NCBI GenBank assembly: GCA_028829895.1
Contig: CM054179.1
Span: 55,341,391-55,405,390, forward strand
Reading direction: 5' to 3'
DNA: 64,000 nt
Source: Sinotaia quadrata
Lineage: Eukaryota; Mollusca; Gastropoda; Architaenioglossa; Viviparidae
Below are positions 35,925 to 54,060 of the stretch, in pieces. Both the position numbers and the translations under genes were made by a program. The notes under the pieces were generated by a model. That model ran no database searches, was not told the origin of the DNA, and was given only the letters and a program-made list of their open reading frames with translations. Each line of letters begins with the position of its first letter. Position 1 is the stretch's first letter.

Positions 35925-36700
35925 GCAGTAATCTTGAGGCTAAGGATAATAACTCTTCTAAAGAGGTAATCTAGAGTCATTGAACAATAGCTCTTTTACA
36001 GAAGTAATCTAGAGTGAAAGTCAAAGACTACTCTTCTACAGAAGTAATCTAGAGTGAAAGTCTGAGACAATAACTATTATACAGAAGTAATCTAGAATGA
36101 GAGTCTGAGACAATAACTATTCTACAGAAGTAATCTAGAGTGAAAGTCTGAGACAATAACTATTCTACAGAAGTAATCTACAGTGAAAGTCAAAGACAAT
36201 AGCTCTTCTAAAGCATTAACCTAGAGTCAAAATACAATAGCTCTTCCACAGAAGTAATCTAGACTAGAGTCAAAGTCAAAGGACAATAGTTTTTTTACAG
36301 AAGTAATCTAGAGTCTAAGGACAAGAGCTTTTTTACAGAAGTAATCTAGAATGAAAGTCTGAGACAATAACTATTCTACAGAAGTAATCTAGAGTGAAAG
36401 TCTGAGACAATAACTATTCTACAGAAGTAATCTACAGTGAAAGTCAAAGACAATAGCTCTTCTAAAGCATTAACCTAGAGTCAAAATACAATAGCTCTTC
36501 CACAGAAGTAATCTAGACTAGAGTCAAAGTCAAAGGACAATAGTTTTTTTACAGAAGTAATCTAGAGTCTAAGGACAAGAGCTTTTTTACAGAAGTATTC
36601 TATAGTCAAAGCCCAATAGCTCTTTTAAAGCAGTAACCTAGAGTCAAAGTACAATAGCTCTTGTAAAGAAATAATCTAGAGTCAATAGTTCTTCTAAAGA
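35925..36700. repeat. ~45-bp minisatellite with 254-bp higher-order repeat
   Basis: About 17 units share ACAGAAGTAATCTAGAGT followed by a variable GAAAGTCTGAGACAATA or CAAAGTACAATAGCTC block. A composite block of about 254 bp (36091-36344) is repeated almost exactly at 36345-36598. Confidence 0.92.
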
Positions 36701-37099
36701 AATATATGAATTTCATGAACAATTATGGTGTTTAGAGGGACAAATAGCCACACTATCTTTTAAAAGTATATTTTTAATTGAACAGAAGTTTAAACAGTAA
36801 ATAAAAACAACGTTGCTGTGATGCAAGTTGAAATATATATTCTAAGCTGACGCTTTATTAATATATATAGTTGTGTGTGTAAGTGCGCGCGCGTATTATT
36901 ATATGTGTTTATATTTGTGTACTATGGTACATTTTATAACATAATATCAATTACTGCAAATTTAAGATTATAAAGTACTTACAACTTTTTCAGTGATTTA
37001 ATTAAAGACTAAGTGTTCTTATATTATTATTCGTTGAACAATGTGGCTTTAAATGAAACAGAAAAATATTTTTCACCATGAAATACTGATCGCTCTTAC

Positions 37100-42840
<5,741 letters not shown>

Positions 42841-43254
42841 CTGCAATCAGACATGCCATCATAAATGAAGCAAAAAACTTTTAGGCTGGAAAACACAATG
42901 CCACGTTTATGGTAGAACAAACCCTCGAGGGAATCCCGAAGGAAAACAAGACACAAAAGTGAACATGCGATTTGTAATAAAAGAAAAATATCAAAATTAT
43001 GGTCAAAACGAATATTAACAGCTGAACAGTCACGGAGAAAACAAAGCAAGGAATGCACACATATAAGACCATGTTAGGATAAATAGGAATAAATATGCAT
43101 TGACCATATGTAGCCTATTTTGAACGAGGCTAAATTTTGACAAAAATGGGACAACGTCAGCTGATCATGGGACTGGGTTGGAATACCATGGAGTTGGATG
43201 AGGTCAACACGGACTTACACGTGGTTAACGAGATTCATATTTGTTTAATATCAG

Positions 43255-43560
43255 AACAAAGTCCATGTAGCTCAAGGCTGCGTCTACTTAACACAGCGTC
43301 AAAAGGGTTAACTTAGTCACATCTACTTAACACAGCGTCAATATGATTAACTTAGGTCACATCTACTTAACACAGTGTCAAAACTGTAATATGTAATCAA
43401 GTCTGTTTAACAAAGAGTCAAGGACATGTAACATGATCAATATGTGGACATGTCTAGTTAACAAGGTGCTAGGCCTGATTAAAACGATGTGTGTCTGATT
43501 AACATGGGTGCATCTAGTCATCACGGGCCTGCTCGATTAATAATGGAGCAAATCCGGTTA
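43255..43560. repeat. Degenerate ~48-54-bp repeats
   Basis: About five units share CATCTACTTAACACAGCGTC followed by AAAATGATTAACTTAG. Upstream of the SLC7A4-like ATG. Confidence 0.8.
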
Positions 43561-44387
43561 ACAACCTCCTACGCATGCGACTTGTAGGCAGTAATATCCG
43601 TATTTATCCGCCAGCATTAGGTGCCATTTTCATTTTATTATGTTTTTGCTTTATAAAACTTCTCATCAAGCTTAAGCTGCAATGGGAGCTGTAAAAGACG
43701 CGACTTGCACCATTATGAACTACTGGTCGATAAATTTTGTTTTGTAATTATTTTGAAGTTTAATATTACACTAAAGCCGAATAAAATCGGTTAATTGCAA
43801 AAATTGAACCATATAAACACACTACATTAATAGTCTCACTATACAACAGCTCTGAAGAAGAAGATAAAACCACTTAATTTGTATTTGGTGAAATCGACGC
43901 GTGGCTAAATGAAAACTCGAGTGAAGAGAATCAGGCATCCTGGCTTCTATCATGTTCCAGATATGAACGAATGAAACGTGTTTCCCCGACCCGGCTAGTG
44001 GTGAACGAGGCTAGTCGACAAAATCTATTTCTTCACGACACATTTAACACACATCTGTTGAGCACGCCTCGCATACATATTGTCGGTACGTTTGTAAACA
44101 GCTACGCGTTCGACAACGTATCAAGGAAGTTCTTATGTTCTCATTGATCTCCACTCGTAATGTGCTCAGGAAAGATAACGGTATTAGTGAAATGAATTCT
44201 CAAAATTGTGTAGAAACCGACTAGTTTGGTAAATAGTTGACACAGAATTAGTATATTCAGCCTTTTTCACGACTCCTGTTGACCGTCGGTTATGAACCAA
44301 GATTCTGGGAGATCCAGGATTTTACTGAGGATGTGGGCACTTCCGATGAGCACTGTTTGGTAGTGGGGCGAGTCTGTGGTTTCCAGC

Positions 44388-44485
44388 TATCGATCTCGAA
44401 CATGAAGATAATTAGCGCTTAGATCTAAACAAATATGGCGATCGCGAAGAGGAGGGTTTGTGCGCGCAGATGAATTGTAGCCAGA
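44388..44485 (-). pseudogene. 98-bp diverged copy of SLC7A4-like exon 1
   Basis: This segment aligns without gaps to 41650-41747 in the coding exon (about residues 352-385), with about 83 of 98 bases matching by eye, in the same orientation. The reading frame now has two stops (after AIAIFV), so it is not an exon. Its last nine bases, GTAGCCAGA, are also the last nine bases of the 56-bp repeat unit that follows directly. Confidence 0.85.
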
Positions 44486-44760
44486 TGTTATGTTCCCCTA
44501 AGCTCCTATCACCACAGGTATGACTGTGGGATGTAGCCAGGTGCTATGTTCCCCTAAGCTTCTATCACCACAGGTATGACTGTGGGATGTAGCCAGATGT
44601 TATGTTCCCCTAAGCTCCTATCACCACAGGTATGACTGTGGGATGTAGCCAGATGTTATGTTCCCCTAAGCTCCTATCACCACAGGTATGACTGTGGGAT
44701 GTAGCCAGGTGCTATATTCCCCTAAGCTCCTATCACCACAGGTATGACTCTGGGATGTAA
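44486..44760. repeat. 56-bp tandem repeat, 5 copies, joined to exon fragment
   Basis: The unit begins TGTTATGTTCCCCTAAGCTC, continues CTATCACCACAGGTATGACT and ends GTAGCCAGA, the end of the SLC7A4-like exon copy. Confidence 0.95.
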
Positions 44761-44799
44761 AAACAGACGTCTCGGGGCTTATAATCTAAGATCCTGGTA

Positions 44800-45700
44800 T
44801 TTTTCTATTTTTTTCTTTTCTTTTTCTTTTTTGTTTCTCTCACTTGGAACAGAGACATCGACGGTTGCTGTTGTATTTATTGAGAACCACAATGCTGGAA
44901 TCACTCGATCTGTTCTTATCTCGAAGTCCCACAGTAGTTTGACTTCTTCTGTTTCTATTACGCCATGCCCTTTCTGAGTTTTTTACTCACTAGTTCTCAC
45001 ATAGATTTTATGTATAAAGTTTGCTACTTCGTTGTGTCTTTTGGTGTATTCCAGCCAGAAACTGACATCCAGAAAGTATATGTTCTGTTGTTTCATCCGT
45101 GTTTTTGCAGTCTGCATTTGGAATCATTTGAGATTTTCATGATTTTTGTTTTGTGTGACATCCTGTTAGTGCTTGATATTTTGTTATGAGTCCTTCTGTT
45201 TCTGCTTTCAATCGTGCTTTTTTGAACCCCTTGCATGTTGACTGTTTTGTTGATGTTTCATCACCTTGTCGCACACAGTGATCACGGAGAGATTTTTAGC
45301 TCGAACTATTTGAACCCCTTGCATGTTGACTGTTTTGTTGATGTTTCATCACCTTGTCGCACACACTGCCCTTGGAGAGATTTTTAGCTCGAACTATTTG
45401 CTATAGCATGTTTTGTTCTTTTCTTCCATGTTTTATTTTTGTTTGTTGGGGTTGGTATAATCCACTCATCTCTACTTGCTTTTATCAGTGGCTTATCTTT
45501 GTTGTTATTCCAGATGTACTCCACAAGGTCTATAACTTCTCCTTCAATGTCATTGATTTTCTGGAATCCTTTGTCTCCCATTTTCAGAGATGCCTGTCTA
45601 CGAGTGCTTTTGGATGTAGGGCTTTAAGTATTGCTAGTAGTTTTCTTATTTTTCTCTCCAGTTCATCGCTAGTGTAGTTGATTACAAGATTGCATATGCA
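44800..45700 (-). pseudogene. Non-LTR retrotransposon (LINE) ORF 3' end, decayed
   Basis: Minus-strand frames give a broken but ordered series of motifs typical of the C-terminal region of LINE polyproteins: SDELERKIRKLLAIL, LHPKALVDRHL, then GFQKINDIEGEVIDLVEYI, then LKAETEGLITKYQAL-like, then TDETTEHILSGCQFLAG and VKLLWDFEIRTDRVIPA. There are several stops and frameshifts. An 86-bp direct duplication lies inside. Confidence 0.75.
45222..45393. repeat. 86-bp direct duplication inside LINE remnant
   Basis: GAACCCCTTGCATGTTGACT through TTTTTAGCTCGAACTATT occurs twice in tandem with a few differences near CACACAGTGATCACGG / CACACACTGCCCTTGG. Confidence 0.9.
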
Positions 45701-46299
45701 CTAAGGGCAGGTAATTTGTTATAACCATTTAGCTTTGACTTTAGGACTTGTCTAACCGTTTTAGTAACGTCCAACCTTATCGACTTTGCTGTCATGGAAA
45801 ATGAAGTACAATTAAATCAAAAATTAAGATGAGCGAATTTTAAAGGAAATTAAACTTTTATTAAAGTCGAATTGAGTTAAAAAAAAATAAATATAGGTGG
45901 ATTGTCTTATTAAATGTGCATGCTATTAAAATAGACATTTTTACATTCGTGCTTTCGTTTGCGTCTTTAGATAATCTGAGATCTCAGGTTAAGACCGTAG
46001 AATTTCCTCTTTTAGTAAAACAAACTGAAACATCAGAATGAACTTTACACTTCTTTACATTAGTGTGTTTACATCACGCGTCTGTAGATAATTCGAGACC
46101 TTAGAATCAATTCTCCACTTCTTTACATTAATGTTAGCACACTTTTCTTTACTTCATTGTCTATATTATGCGTGTTTTGATAATCCGAGACCCCAGAATG
46201 AATACTAATTTATTCAGTACATTCTTACTGCTTTTTTCACAAGCTAGTTTCACTGTTTCACTTGCCAAACGCCCTCGAATATTTACGTAAACTGACTTA

Positions 46300-46740
46300 T
46301 GGTTGGATCCATTCCACACGATGTCAATGACTGTGGTGCCACAGATTTTGCAACCATATGGTGACCTCTGACTGCAAAATCTCGGCAGTACTTACATTCG
46401 ATCGAAATCTTTGCATCAAGCGTGTCAGTAAGCCGTTAACGATTGTGACGTCGGTGGATTTCTGCTGTGTTCTTGTACACGGTTACAAAGTCGACATTGC
46501 ATACGTCAATCAAAACAGTCTCTTGTGCAATTATTGATACTGTTAAAAGTCGCTAGAAGGGGACAAGGCAACTTGAACGCAGGCATTAATTATTCCGGAG
46601 CTGATCAAAAGATCTACGCCCCCAATACGACTGAACAAAGCCGGCTCATTATCAAAATACAAATTGCTTACGTACCGTAGAATGTCTCTCCTTTCCCACG
46701 GTTACATTCAGTCGTGTTCGCGTCTCCTACTGCAGAAAAT
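46300..46740 (-). promoter_or_regulatory. Candidate SLC7A4-like promoter / 5' UTR exon region
   Basis: This patch has more CpG than its surroundings and contains a CRE-like TGACGTCG at 46446-46453. On the minus strand, CTACG|GTACGTAAG gives a possible donor at 46675-46674, which could join to the acceptor at 42841 to make a non-coding first exon. This is inference from position and one splice-site-like motif. Confidence 0.2.
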
Positions 46741-46799
46741 AGATGTTATCAAGAACAGAACCCGTGCGATTGAACGTATGTCGATAGAGTAGAAGAGGA

Positions 46800-46925
46800 G
46801 CTAAGGAGACCGGAAGAGAGAGAGGGAGAGAGAGCGAGAAAGAGAGAGGGAGCGAGCGAGCAACAGAGAGAGAGAGCGAGCGAGCGACAGAGCGTAAGGC
46901 GAGCAAGTGAGCGAGCGTACGAGGT
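46800..46925. repeat. GA/GAGC-rich low-complexity tract
   Basis: Imperfect GAGA and GAGCGAGC runs. The frames across it on the minus strand (Leu/Ser repeats) are artefacts. Confidence 0.9.
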
Positions 46926-47999
46926 TGTAGGCGTGTGCACATAAAGTACTAAAAATAGAATCCAAATGACCAGAGAAACGACGTTACCATAGAGTCTGCC
47001 GCCACATACCAAAGAACAGAATATTGATATTTTCGATCTCGCGGTTTAGCAAGACAAGCACAACTAATCATATAACTCAGCATCTGGAAATTAGGTCTTC
47101 AGATGCTGTGAATAGAAAAAGTTGTCATGCTTCAAAACTGTTCCTATCAAAGATATTAAAACTTGCTAGGAAATTAGATCTTGATCATAATAAAGGAAAA
47201 TTTCTCCTTAATCGCCTTAACATTACACAATGAAATATGAGCTCAGAAACCATGTTATATTATTAATCTCAAACAAAGGGAAGTTACTCGATTCACAACC
47301 TCAGATAAAATTGCGAGCGAAACTGCAAGTTGATATGTTGATATTATTAAAACAATAATTAGATAATTAAGTTCAAAGCAATGAATTTACCACTGAATGA
47401 AACATAGCACAAGATTATAATTAACTGTTGCGGTGTGCAGTGTGGACATGTTTTATGCTTGCTAATCAGACTATTCAATCATAAAATAACATTGGCTAAC
47501 AGCAACGATGTATGGTAATTAACACAGTAGCAGCGAAACTGAAGACTAAGAGCAATACTTGACATTTCAGATTAATATTGTCGAGATATTTTCTATAGAA
47601 TTCTCTCCTTTAATACTTTATTAGTTGGATAGAGTGTCATGGTCTTATAACTGTAAACAAATGAATTTAAAGTATTAAATAATAACTGATACACAAAATG
47701 TTCTGTCAGGAGAAATATAGTTAGCATGTAGAAGGATGCCGGCAGAAAAGAAAGAAGAAAAACACAAGAGAACATGAGAACATTGACAATATTAGAGTCA
47801 CGATGCGATAAAGGAAACGAAGTCGGAAGAGGAAACGTGACCCATATAACGGATAATCTCGTATTGTAAACTGCCAACACTTCCTCTTTTACGAGAATGT
47901 GGCTTGTCAGACTTTAGAGAAGACTGAAGATGAAAGAGAGTTGTTACACTTCCAGATCCTCATTAATATATCAGGAAATGAAACAGCAAAATAAAGAGG

Positions 48000-48470
48000 C
48001 AAAATATGGTGCAGACAGGTACAAACTCCCACATACAATTCAGAAATGCGCAAATTAAACAGATTTATAAAAAGAAAAATACGCCAAGACCTCCTAACAC
48101 ACACATCAACTTACACAACAAAGCCATTTTCAGATTAAGATTAAATTCAACACTTCTAACACAACAACTTACACAACACAGCAATTTTCAGATTAAGACT
48201 AAATTCAACATTTCTAACACAAAAGATTTCAAGACAAACAGAAATATTCAATCACTGTACAACAAAAATCACAATGCAACACTTCCTAAAGCACTGCCCA
48301 CTTTACAATGAAGAAAGAAAAACAATCATTGACACCACAAATCTGTTACAAATCCCACTCTCCACTCCATCACTACTTTGTCCACAGCCACAAACAGAAA
48401 AAAATAATTCACAAGCACTCATTAATTTCCTTACAGAAACAAACACAATACACTTTCTTTAAAACAGTTT
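48000..48470 (+). pseudogene. Second LINE-like 3' ORF fragment
   Basis: The plus-strand frame from 48274 encodes MQHFLKHCPLYNEERKTIID and ends with ALINFLTETNTIHFL before a stop, the pattern of a LINE C-terminus (HFLLHCPLY.EER). Upstream in another frame is NKAIFRLRLNSTLL. It is broken by frame changes and by a 54-bp tandem duplication. Confidence 0.55.
48108..48216. repeat. 54-bp duplication in LINE-like fragment
   Basis: TTACACAACA and TTTTCAGATTAAGA with AAATTCAACA recur in two adjacent copies. Confidence 0.85.
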
Positions 48471-49339
48471 AGGTAGTGACTTAAAAAAAGCAACAAAACA
48501 AATAAATTAATAAAAACACACTCACCTCCTGCAATTTAAGGAACTAACCAGCTTCATGTGAACGATAACAAGTAGAATGCCCTCTTCAGAATAAGTTGAG
48601 AAGAGGAAATCCTCACAAGAACAAACCAATACAGAGAACATCATAAATGAAAAGTCAATTGCGGTTTTTGCGAGGAAAAAAAGTTATCGAGAAAAGAAAT
48701 GGAGTCAGAGTTGAGCCACAAAGGATAAAAGGACACTGTCAGCGTGAGAAAAAATGGGATGCGGTTAATAGAAATCCTGAAAATTTGAAATATTTATATT
48801 GTGCCATGTTACTAATTCTTTAAGATGTCAGATTTCTTTTGAAGCATGAATGCAAATTTCAAGTTTCCTTTCGTGGTCTTTGTTTATGTAGGAGAATTGT
48901 AGTGACTTCTAGACCTTTCTGGACGCTTAGATCAGTTTATTGATAATCGGCATGTACGCAATCAAGTGCGCCATTAAACACCAGCTGCCACCTGTTATTA
49001 TGTCTATGCGCCACCCCCTACTGCCACCCCCACCCTCTTTCGTTTTTGGAAGGTTCGAGTTTAAACTCATGTAATTTTCTGCATATTCAGATGATTTTGC
49101 CTTCTAGAAAACTAAGCAAATGTAAATAAATTGGTTGTATAGCATCCATGAAGTTTCAAACCAGTTTACTATTATTGCAACTCAGATGTGAAATTGGATT
49201 TGATAGCACAATTTTCTGTATTAATTCATGGTTACATTCCTGGCAATGACAAAAAAAAAATCTGTTTAATTATCTAATCTGTGTAAAGTTACCACTCCTG
49301 AGAGAGAGACAGAGAGACAGACAGAGGAGGATGGGGGAA

Positions 49340-49341
<2 letters not shown>

Positions 49342-49431
<90 letters not shown>
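49342..49431. repeat. (GA)n microsatellite
   Basis: A 90-bp pure GA run; a second short GA run lies at 49563-49587. Confidence 0.98.
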
Positions 49432-49435
<4 letters not shown>

Positions 49436-49674
49436 TAGAAATATTTAGTCGCGAAATTTTTAAAGTGAGAGAGAAAAAACATTCTGCACTAGTCTCTTGA
49501 TGAATTCATTCTTAGAAACTAAGATATAAACTGAATTTTCTTATAATTAGTGCATATTATCGCGAGAGAGAGAGAGAGAGAGAGAGATTCTATGCCTTCA
49601 TTTTATCTGTATTTCTATTTGTTGTGCAGATCTTCTGCATTAGAGAGTTTTTGTTTTCGACTTTACCACCAAAC

Positions 49675-49704
49675 TGACGTCATTTCGGCAAGATACTGAC
49701 GTCA
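49675..49704. promoter_or_regulatory. Two consensus CRE palindromes, 22 bp apart
   Basis: TGACGTCA occurs at 49675-49682 and 49697-49704. Both are perfect CREB/ATF half-site palindromes. No gene is recognised next to them. Confidence 0.45.
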
Positions 49705-50329
49705 CTTAGGACTTTTGAAAGAACACAAATGTGGTCCTTCAACTTTCCTATCTTACTGCCAGCAGTCAACATGTGTATAGTCTGTTTTAAAAATCGTGTC
49801 ATGGTCTACTTGGCTTTCACTTAACTACAGTAGTCGAAAACTGAACTCAAGTCTGTAGTGAATAATAGTTTTAAATAGAAATACATATAGTGTAGCCTAA
49901 CAGATACATAGTATAATATAAGGTATATATGTTGTCTGTCACTCTTGTTACTAAAAAACAGAAATAACTAACATCACTGCTGTACTTACTTCCACATGAG
50001 GTCCTGCCCTTTGTGCGCTATGGGTTTGGTTTAGCGTTCAGGCCTTCTACAATTTTGTAATAGCTACCCACAATTGCTCAATCATTTTTCAGTCACATCG
50101 GGTTTAGCAAGTCACAACGCTTTAATGCTCAAGTAGGACATTGGCTGTCCCATAGTATGTAATTTTATCCCTGGCTAAGAAAATGTTGACAGACTAAACC
50201 AACTATACTCCACAGAAGTAAAATGTCCTCTGCTGGGGAATTAGATCGCTAATAGTTTGAGCGTTCAGTCAATGCAGAAAGATTTCTCCTTCTGGTGACT
50301 GCATTCAAATTTAGCTTGAAATTGTCCTG

Positions 50330-50470
50330 CCATTGTGCGTGCTACTAGATCTGCCACTGTTACTAGTCGATCTATGACTGCCAAATCGTGTCATTTCAGC
50401 AATCAATACTGTCTTAATCTAGGACTCCCAAACTGTGCCATGTTAGGCAATCAACAAATCTTATCTAGGT
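50330..50470. repeat. Left part of interrupted ~48-60-bp array
   Basis: CTGCCAAATCGTGTCATTTC then AGCAATCAATACTGTCTTAA units appear here and resume at 51,885, separated by about 1.4 kb of unrelated sequence. Confidence 0.75.
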
Positions 50471-51885
50471 GCAACATGTATTTTTTTTATACTATTACGA
50501 GAGGGTCTCCTTAATTATGAGAAAATTAACATCTCTACACTTGTGATAATGTGCACCTCTCAGCACTTCCCCAGAGTAATTCTTAGTATTTTTAGGAACA
50601 CTACAGAATAACTCTGGCCTGGCCCACGTCCAAACAGAGCAGTGAACACTCTCTAAAAAAACAACGCCCACACCACCCATCTTATTAATTATTAAGCCCC
50701 CACACTACTCTGACCTTTAACCAAGTTATAATACAGGTGGAGGGTGTTGACAAATAAAAAAATAGAATTTATTAACAAAACAATTAACTACAATCTACAC
50801 AGCCATTTAACATTGATCAAATACAAATAATGATATATACAATGAAGACAAAAAAAAATGCACAAATAAATATTTTCTTAAGGCTATTATAGTTGTCAGG
50901 TCTGAAATGGCTCTCTTATTGTTTATGATAGTATTCTTGAAATCAACAACAGTATCTGTTAACAAAGTAGTTCAAACAATTTATGCTCAGACATCATGCA
51001 GGGAGTCAAATAGTTTCTTGAAAAAGGGTCAGCATGACCTGTATGGGTTTGTCTCTCTTTCCCACTGTGGTAGATGATGTCAGGACTTTGTGGCTGGCCT
51101 TTCAGCTTTGTTTGCATGTGCTGGCTGGCTTCACAAATTCATAAAATGGCATGCTGCATGCAGTTTATAAGTGAAAACAGGTGCACAAAGGTAGATGTAA
51201 AGTACCAAAGTAGATGTAATGGTGCCAAAGGATAACAAAGGTAGAGGTAAAGTACCCAGAGTACCAAAGAGAGTTTGCTATATGGGTGCTTTTAGCACAA
51301 CTCCTGGTGGAGGCCTGAGTGAGAGAACACGTGGGGTTTCTCGGCAAGTGATTGCAAAAAGAATAATTTCCACAACATGGATTTCCCCAGTGTATTCTCT
51401 AAGCACCCATTGGTCAGGTCCAGCTGGCCAGTAGATTGGTTAACTACAGTTGGCCAGTGTATGGCCATTGGCTGGTCCTAACTGACTAGCCTCTCAGAAA
51501 GGCTTGCATCGTGCAGTAAGCCATTTATTCATAACAAGATTGGGGCGGGCTCATTCATTCATTAGGAATGATATTGAGTTCCACTAGGAGTGATGATCAG
51601 TGTCATTCATTGGGAATGATATAGAGTTCCACTAGGAGTGATGATCAGTGTCATTAAATTGTGAGACTACTCCGGGCAATGTTTAATAATCCATTTCAGG
51701 AGGGGCCTGTTGTTTTTCACATTGTGCAGTGCACGATGCATACTTAAAACATATCTTAAATTATGAATGTCGGCAATATGAACAAGAGCTCCACAATTAT
51801 AAAAAAAAAGTATAAAATACAGATATGGATAATAAATATAAAAGAACAATTGACAAATAAAGGAAGGGGTGGAAATATTTGTCAC
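50470..51885. other. Non-repeat insertion splitting a minisatellite; possible LTR
   Basis: This 1.4-kb block interrupts the array on both sides. From 50737 (TGTTGACAAATAA) to 51536 (CATTTATTCATAACA) it has TGTT...AACA ends and is followed by AGATTGGGGCGGGCTC, which might be a primer-binding site, so a solo LTR is possible. Two copies of a ~54-bp repeat (GGAATGATAT...) follow at 51,550-51,655. No protein coding is recognised. Confidence 0.25.
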
Positions 51886-52660
51886 ACAAGGACTGCCAAA
51901 TCATGTGTCAGTTCAATTATCAACACTGTCCCAATCTAGGTTTACCGGATAGTATCATTCCACTTATCAATACTGTCTTATTCTAGGACTGCCACACAGT
52001 GTCATTTCAGTTATCAATACTGTCTTAATCTAGGACTGTCAAGCCGTGTCATTTCAGTTATCAATACTGTCTTATTTTAGGACTGCCAAACCATAACAAT
52101 TCAGTCGACCAAACCATGCTGACGATCCAGAACGACTAAATTGTTACACTTCAGTCGACTATTACAATCTTAATCTACGACTGCTAAAATGTGTCACTTC
52201 AATAACTATTACAATCTTAATCTACGACTGCTAAAAAGTGTTACTTCAATAACTATTACAGTCTTAATTTAGGACTGCTAAAATGTGTCACTTCAATAAC
52301 TATTACAGTCTTAATTTAGGACACTAAAATGTGTCACTTCAATAACTATTACAGTCTTAATTTAGGACTGCTAAAATGTGTCACTTCAATAACTATTACA
52401 GTCTTAATTTAGGACACTAAAATGTGTCACTTCAATAACTATTACAATCTTAATCTACGACTGCTAAAATGTGTCACTTCAATAACTATTACAATCTTAA
52501 TTTAGGACTGCTAAAATGTGTCACTTCAATAACTATTACAATCTTAATTTAGGACTGCTAAAATGTGTCACTTCAATAACTATTACAGTCTTAATTTAGG
52601 ACACTAAAATGTGTCACTTCAATAACTATTACACTCTTAATTTAGGACTGCTAAAACATT
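51885..52660. repeat. ~48-bp minisatellite, ~14 copies
   Basis: The core unit is AATTTAGGACTGCTAAAATG, then TGTCACTTCAATAACTATTA, then CAGTCTT. Units at the left are more diverged (GTGTCATTTCAGTTATCAAT). Confidence 0.95.
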
Positions 52661-52934
52661 TGTTCTGAACAAGAATTGCAGTGTCACATCTGTGACATCG
52701 TTCATTCAAATCGCACAATTGTAAATTTATTCTATTTACGCTTTAAAAAACAACAACAATTATTTGCTTTATATTGTCATCTTGCGATTTGGTTCATTTT
52801 GCATTTTGCATTTTGCATATTCAATTTTCTTGTGTGTTTAAGTAGTTTGAATAATACGTTGTGTATTATATGTGTAGTTGTTATACACGATTTGAGGTTT
52901 ATAAGATTAAGTGCTTTATTAAATTTTACTAGGT

Positions 52935-53345
52935 CCGCCACATTCTGTCAGTTCAATCGACCAAGGCAGTCTTAAAGTAAGTTTTCTTCTTGAGTAGTTT
53001 ACTTTAACCATTCGACCAAGGCAGTCTTAAAGTAAGTCTCTTTCTTGAGAAGTTTCCTATAACCATTCGACCAAGGCAGTCTTAAAGTAAGTCTCTTTCT
53101 TGAGAAGTTTCCTATAACCATTCGACCAAGGCAGTCTTAAAGTAGGTCTCTTTCTTGAGAAGTTTCCTATAACCATTCGACCAAGGCAGTCTTAAAGTAA
53201 GTCTCTTTCTTGAGAAGTTTCCTATAACCATTCGACCAAGGCAGTCTTAAAGTAAGTCTCTTTCTTGAGAAGTTTCCTATAACCATTCGACCAAGGCAGT
53301 CTTAAGTAGGTCTCTTTCTTGAGAAGTTTACTTCTAACCATTCGA
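52935..53345. repeat. 55-bp minisatellite, 7 copies
   Basis: The unit begins ACCATTCGACCAAGGCAGTC, then TTAAAGTAAGTCTCTTTCTT and GAGAAGTTTCCTATA. AAAG|GTAAGT-like donor motifs are imperfect (AAAGTAAGT). Confidence 0.95.
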
Positions 53346-53499
53346 CTTGTGCCCTCTGATCACTAAAACGTGCCATAATTCAGTCAAATTAAACGGAGCC
53401 TTGAATTTTGTGAATTTTACAGTTTCTGTGTGATCGATCATTTTAGACACAACATTTGACTAACAGACAGGCTTGTAATTGAACACAGTGATAAAGTGT

Positions 53500-54060
53500 T
53501 AACATTCTTACATGGCATTACACGGGACTCTTGCTGACAAAACGACACTGACTGGGATCCAACTCTCAAAACCAACTCGAGTGGTTTACATAAACCATAC
53601 AAAGGGAAACAACAGAGCCAACAACAGCAACCTCAACAATAACGTTCCCACCGATGACAGCAACAACGACAGCAATGGCAGTGCAGTGAGCAGCCTTACA
53701 CGCAGTGGGGATATTTTAATCACCCCATTGCGGACATGATTCAACTGCTGCTAGACTACCTCTACTGGCCGACAGCACCCGCTTTCATGCATCTCAACGG
53801 ACACCGGGGACAACCACGACGCAGAGACAACAACAACATCACCAATGAGAAGACAGGGGGGTTGGACATCTCTGGCGCTCATACACACTAGGTACAGACT
53901 TGGTACGTTACAAGCCTGGGCTCTGTAAGACACCCCCTCACATTTAAAGTCCGGGAATAACACTAACAACTTTCACCACTACTTTAGCCCACGGACTACC
54001 GGACCAAAGTCAGCCCTTGTCGGTGAAACACATGCAACAGACGAGTAGCTACAGAAACCA
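53500..54060 (+). other. Unassigned GC-richer segment with short ORF
   Basis: A 75-codon frame from 53512 (MALHGTLADKTTLTGIQL...) ends at 53739 with an Asn/Asp/Ser-rich tail. I do not recognise it; codon content is not convincing and it may belong to a repeat. Confidence 0.2.

Noticed and set aside
49270..49482. Ser/Leu repeat frame
   Set aside because: It is the GA microsatellite in translation.
51885..53345. Regular repeat arrays that could suggest CRISPR
   Set aside because: Units are contiguous with no unique spacers, and the DNA is animal with spliced genes.
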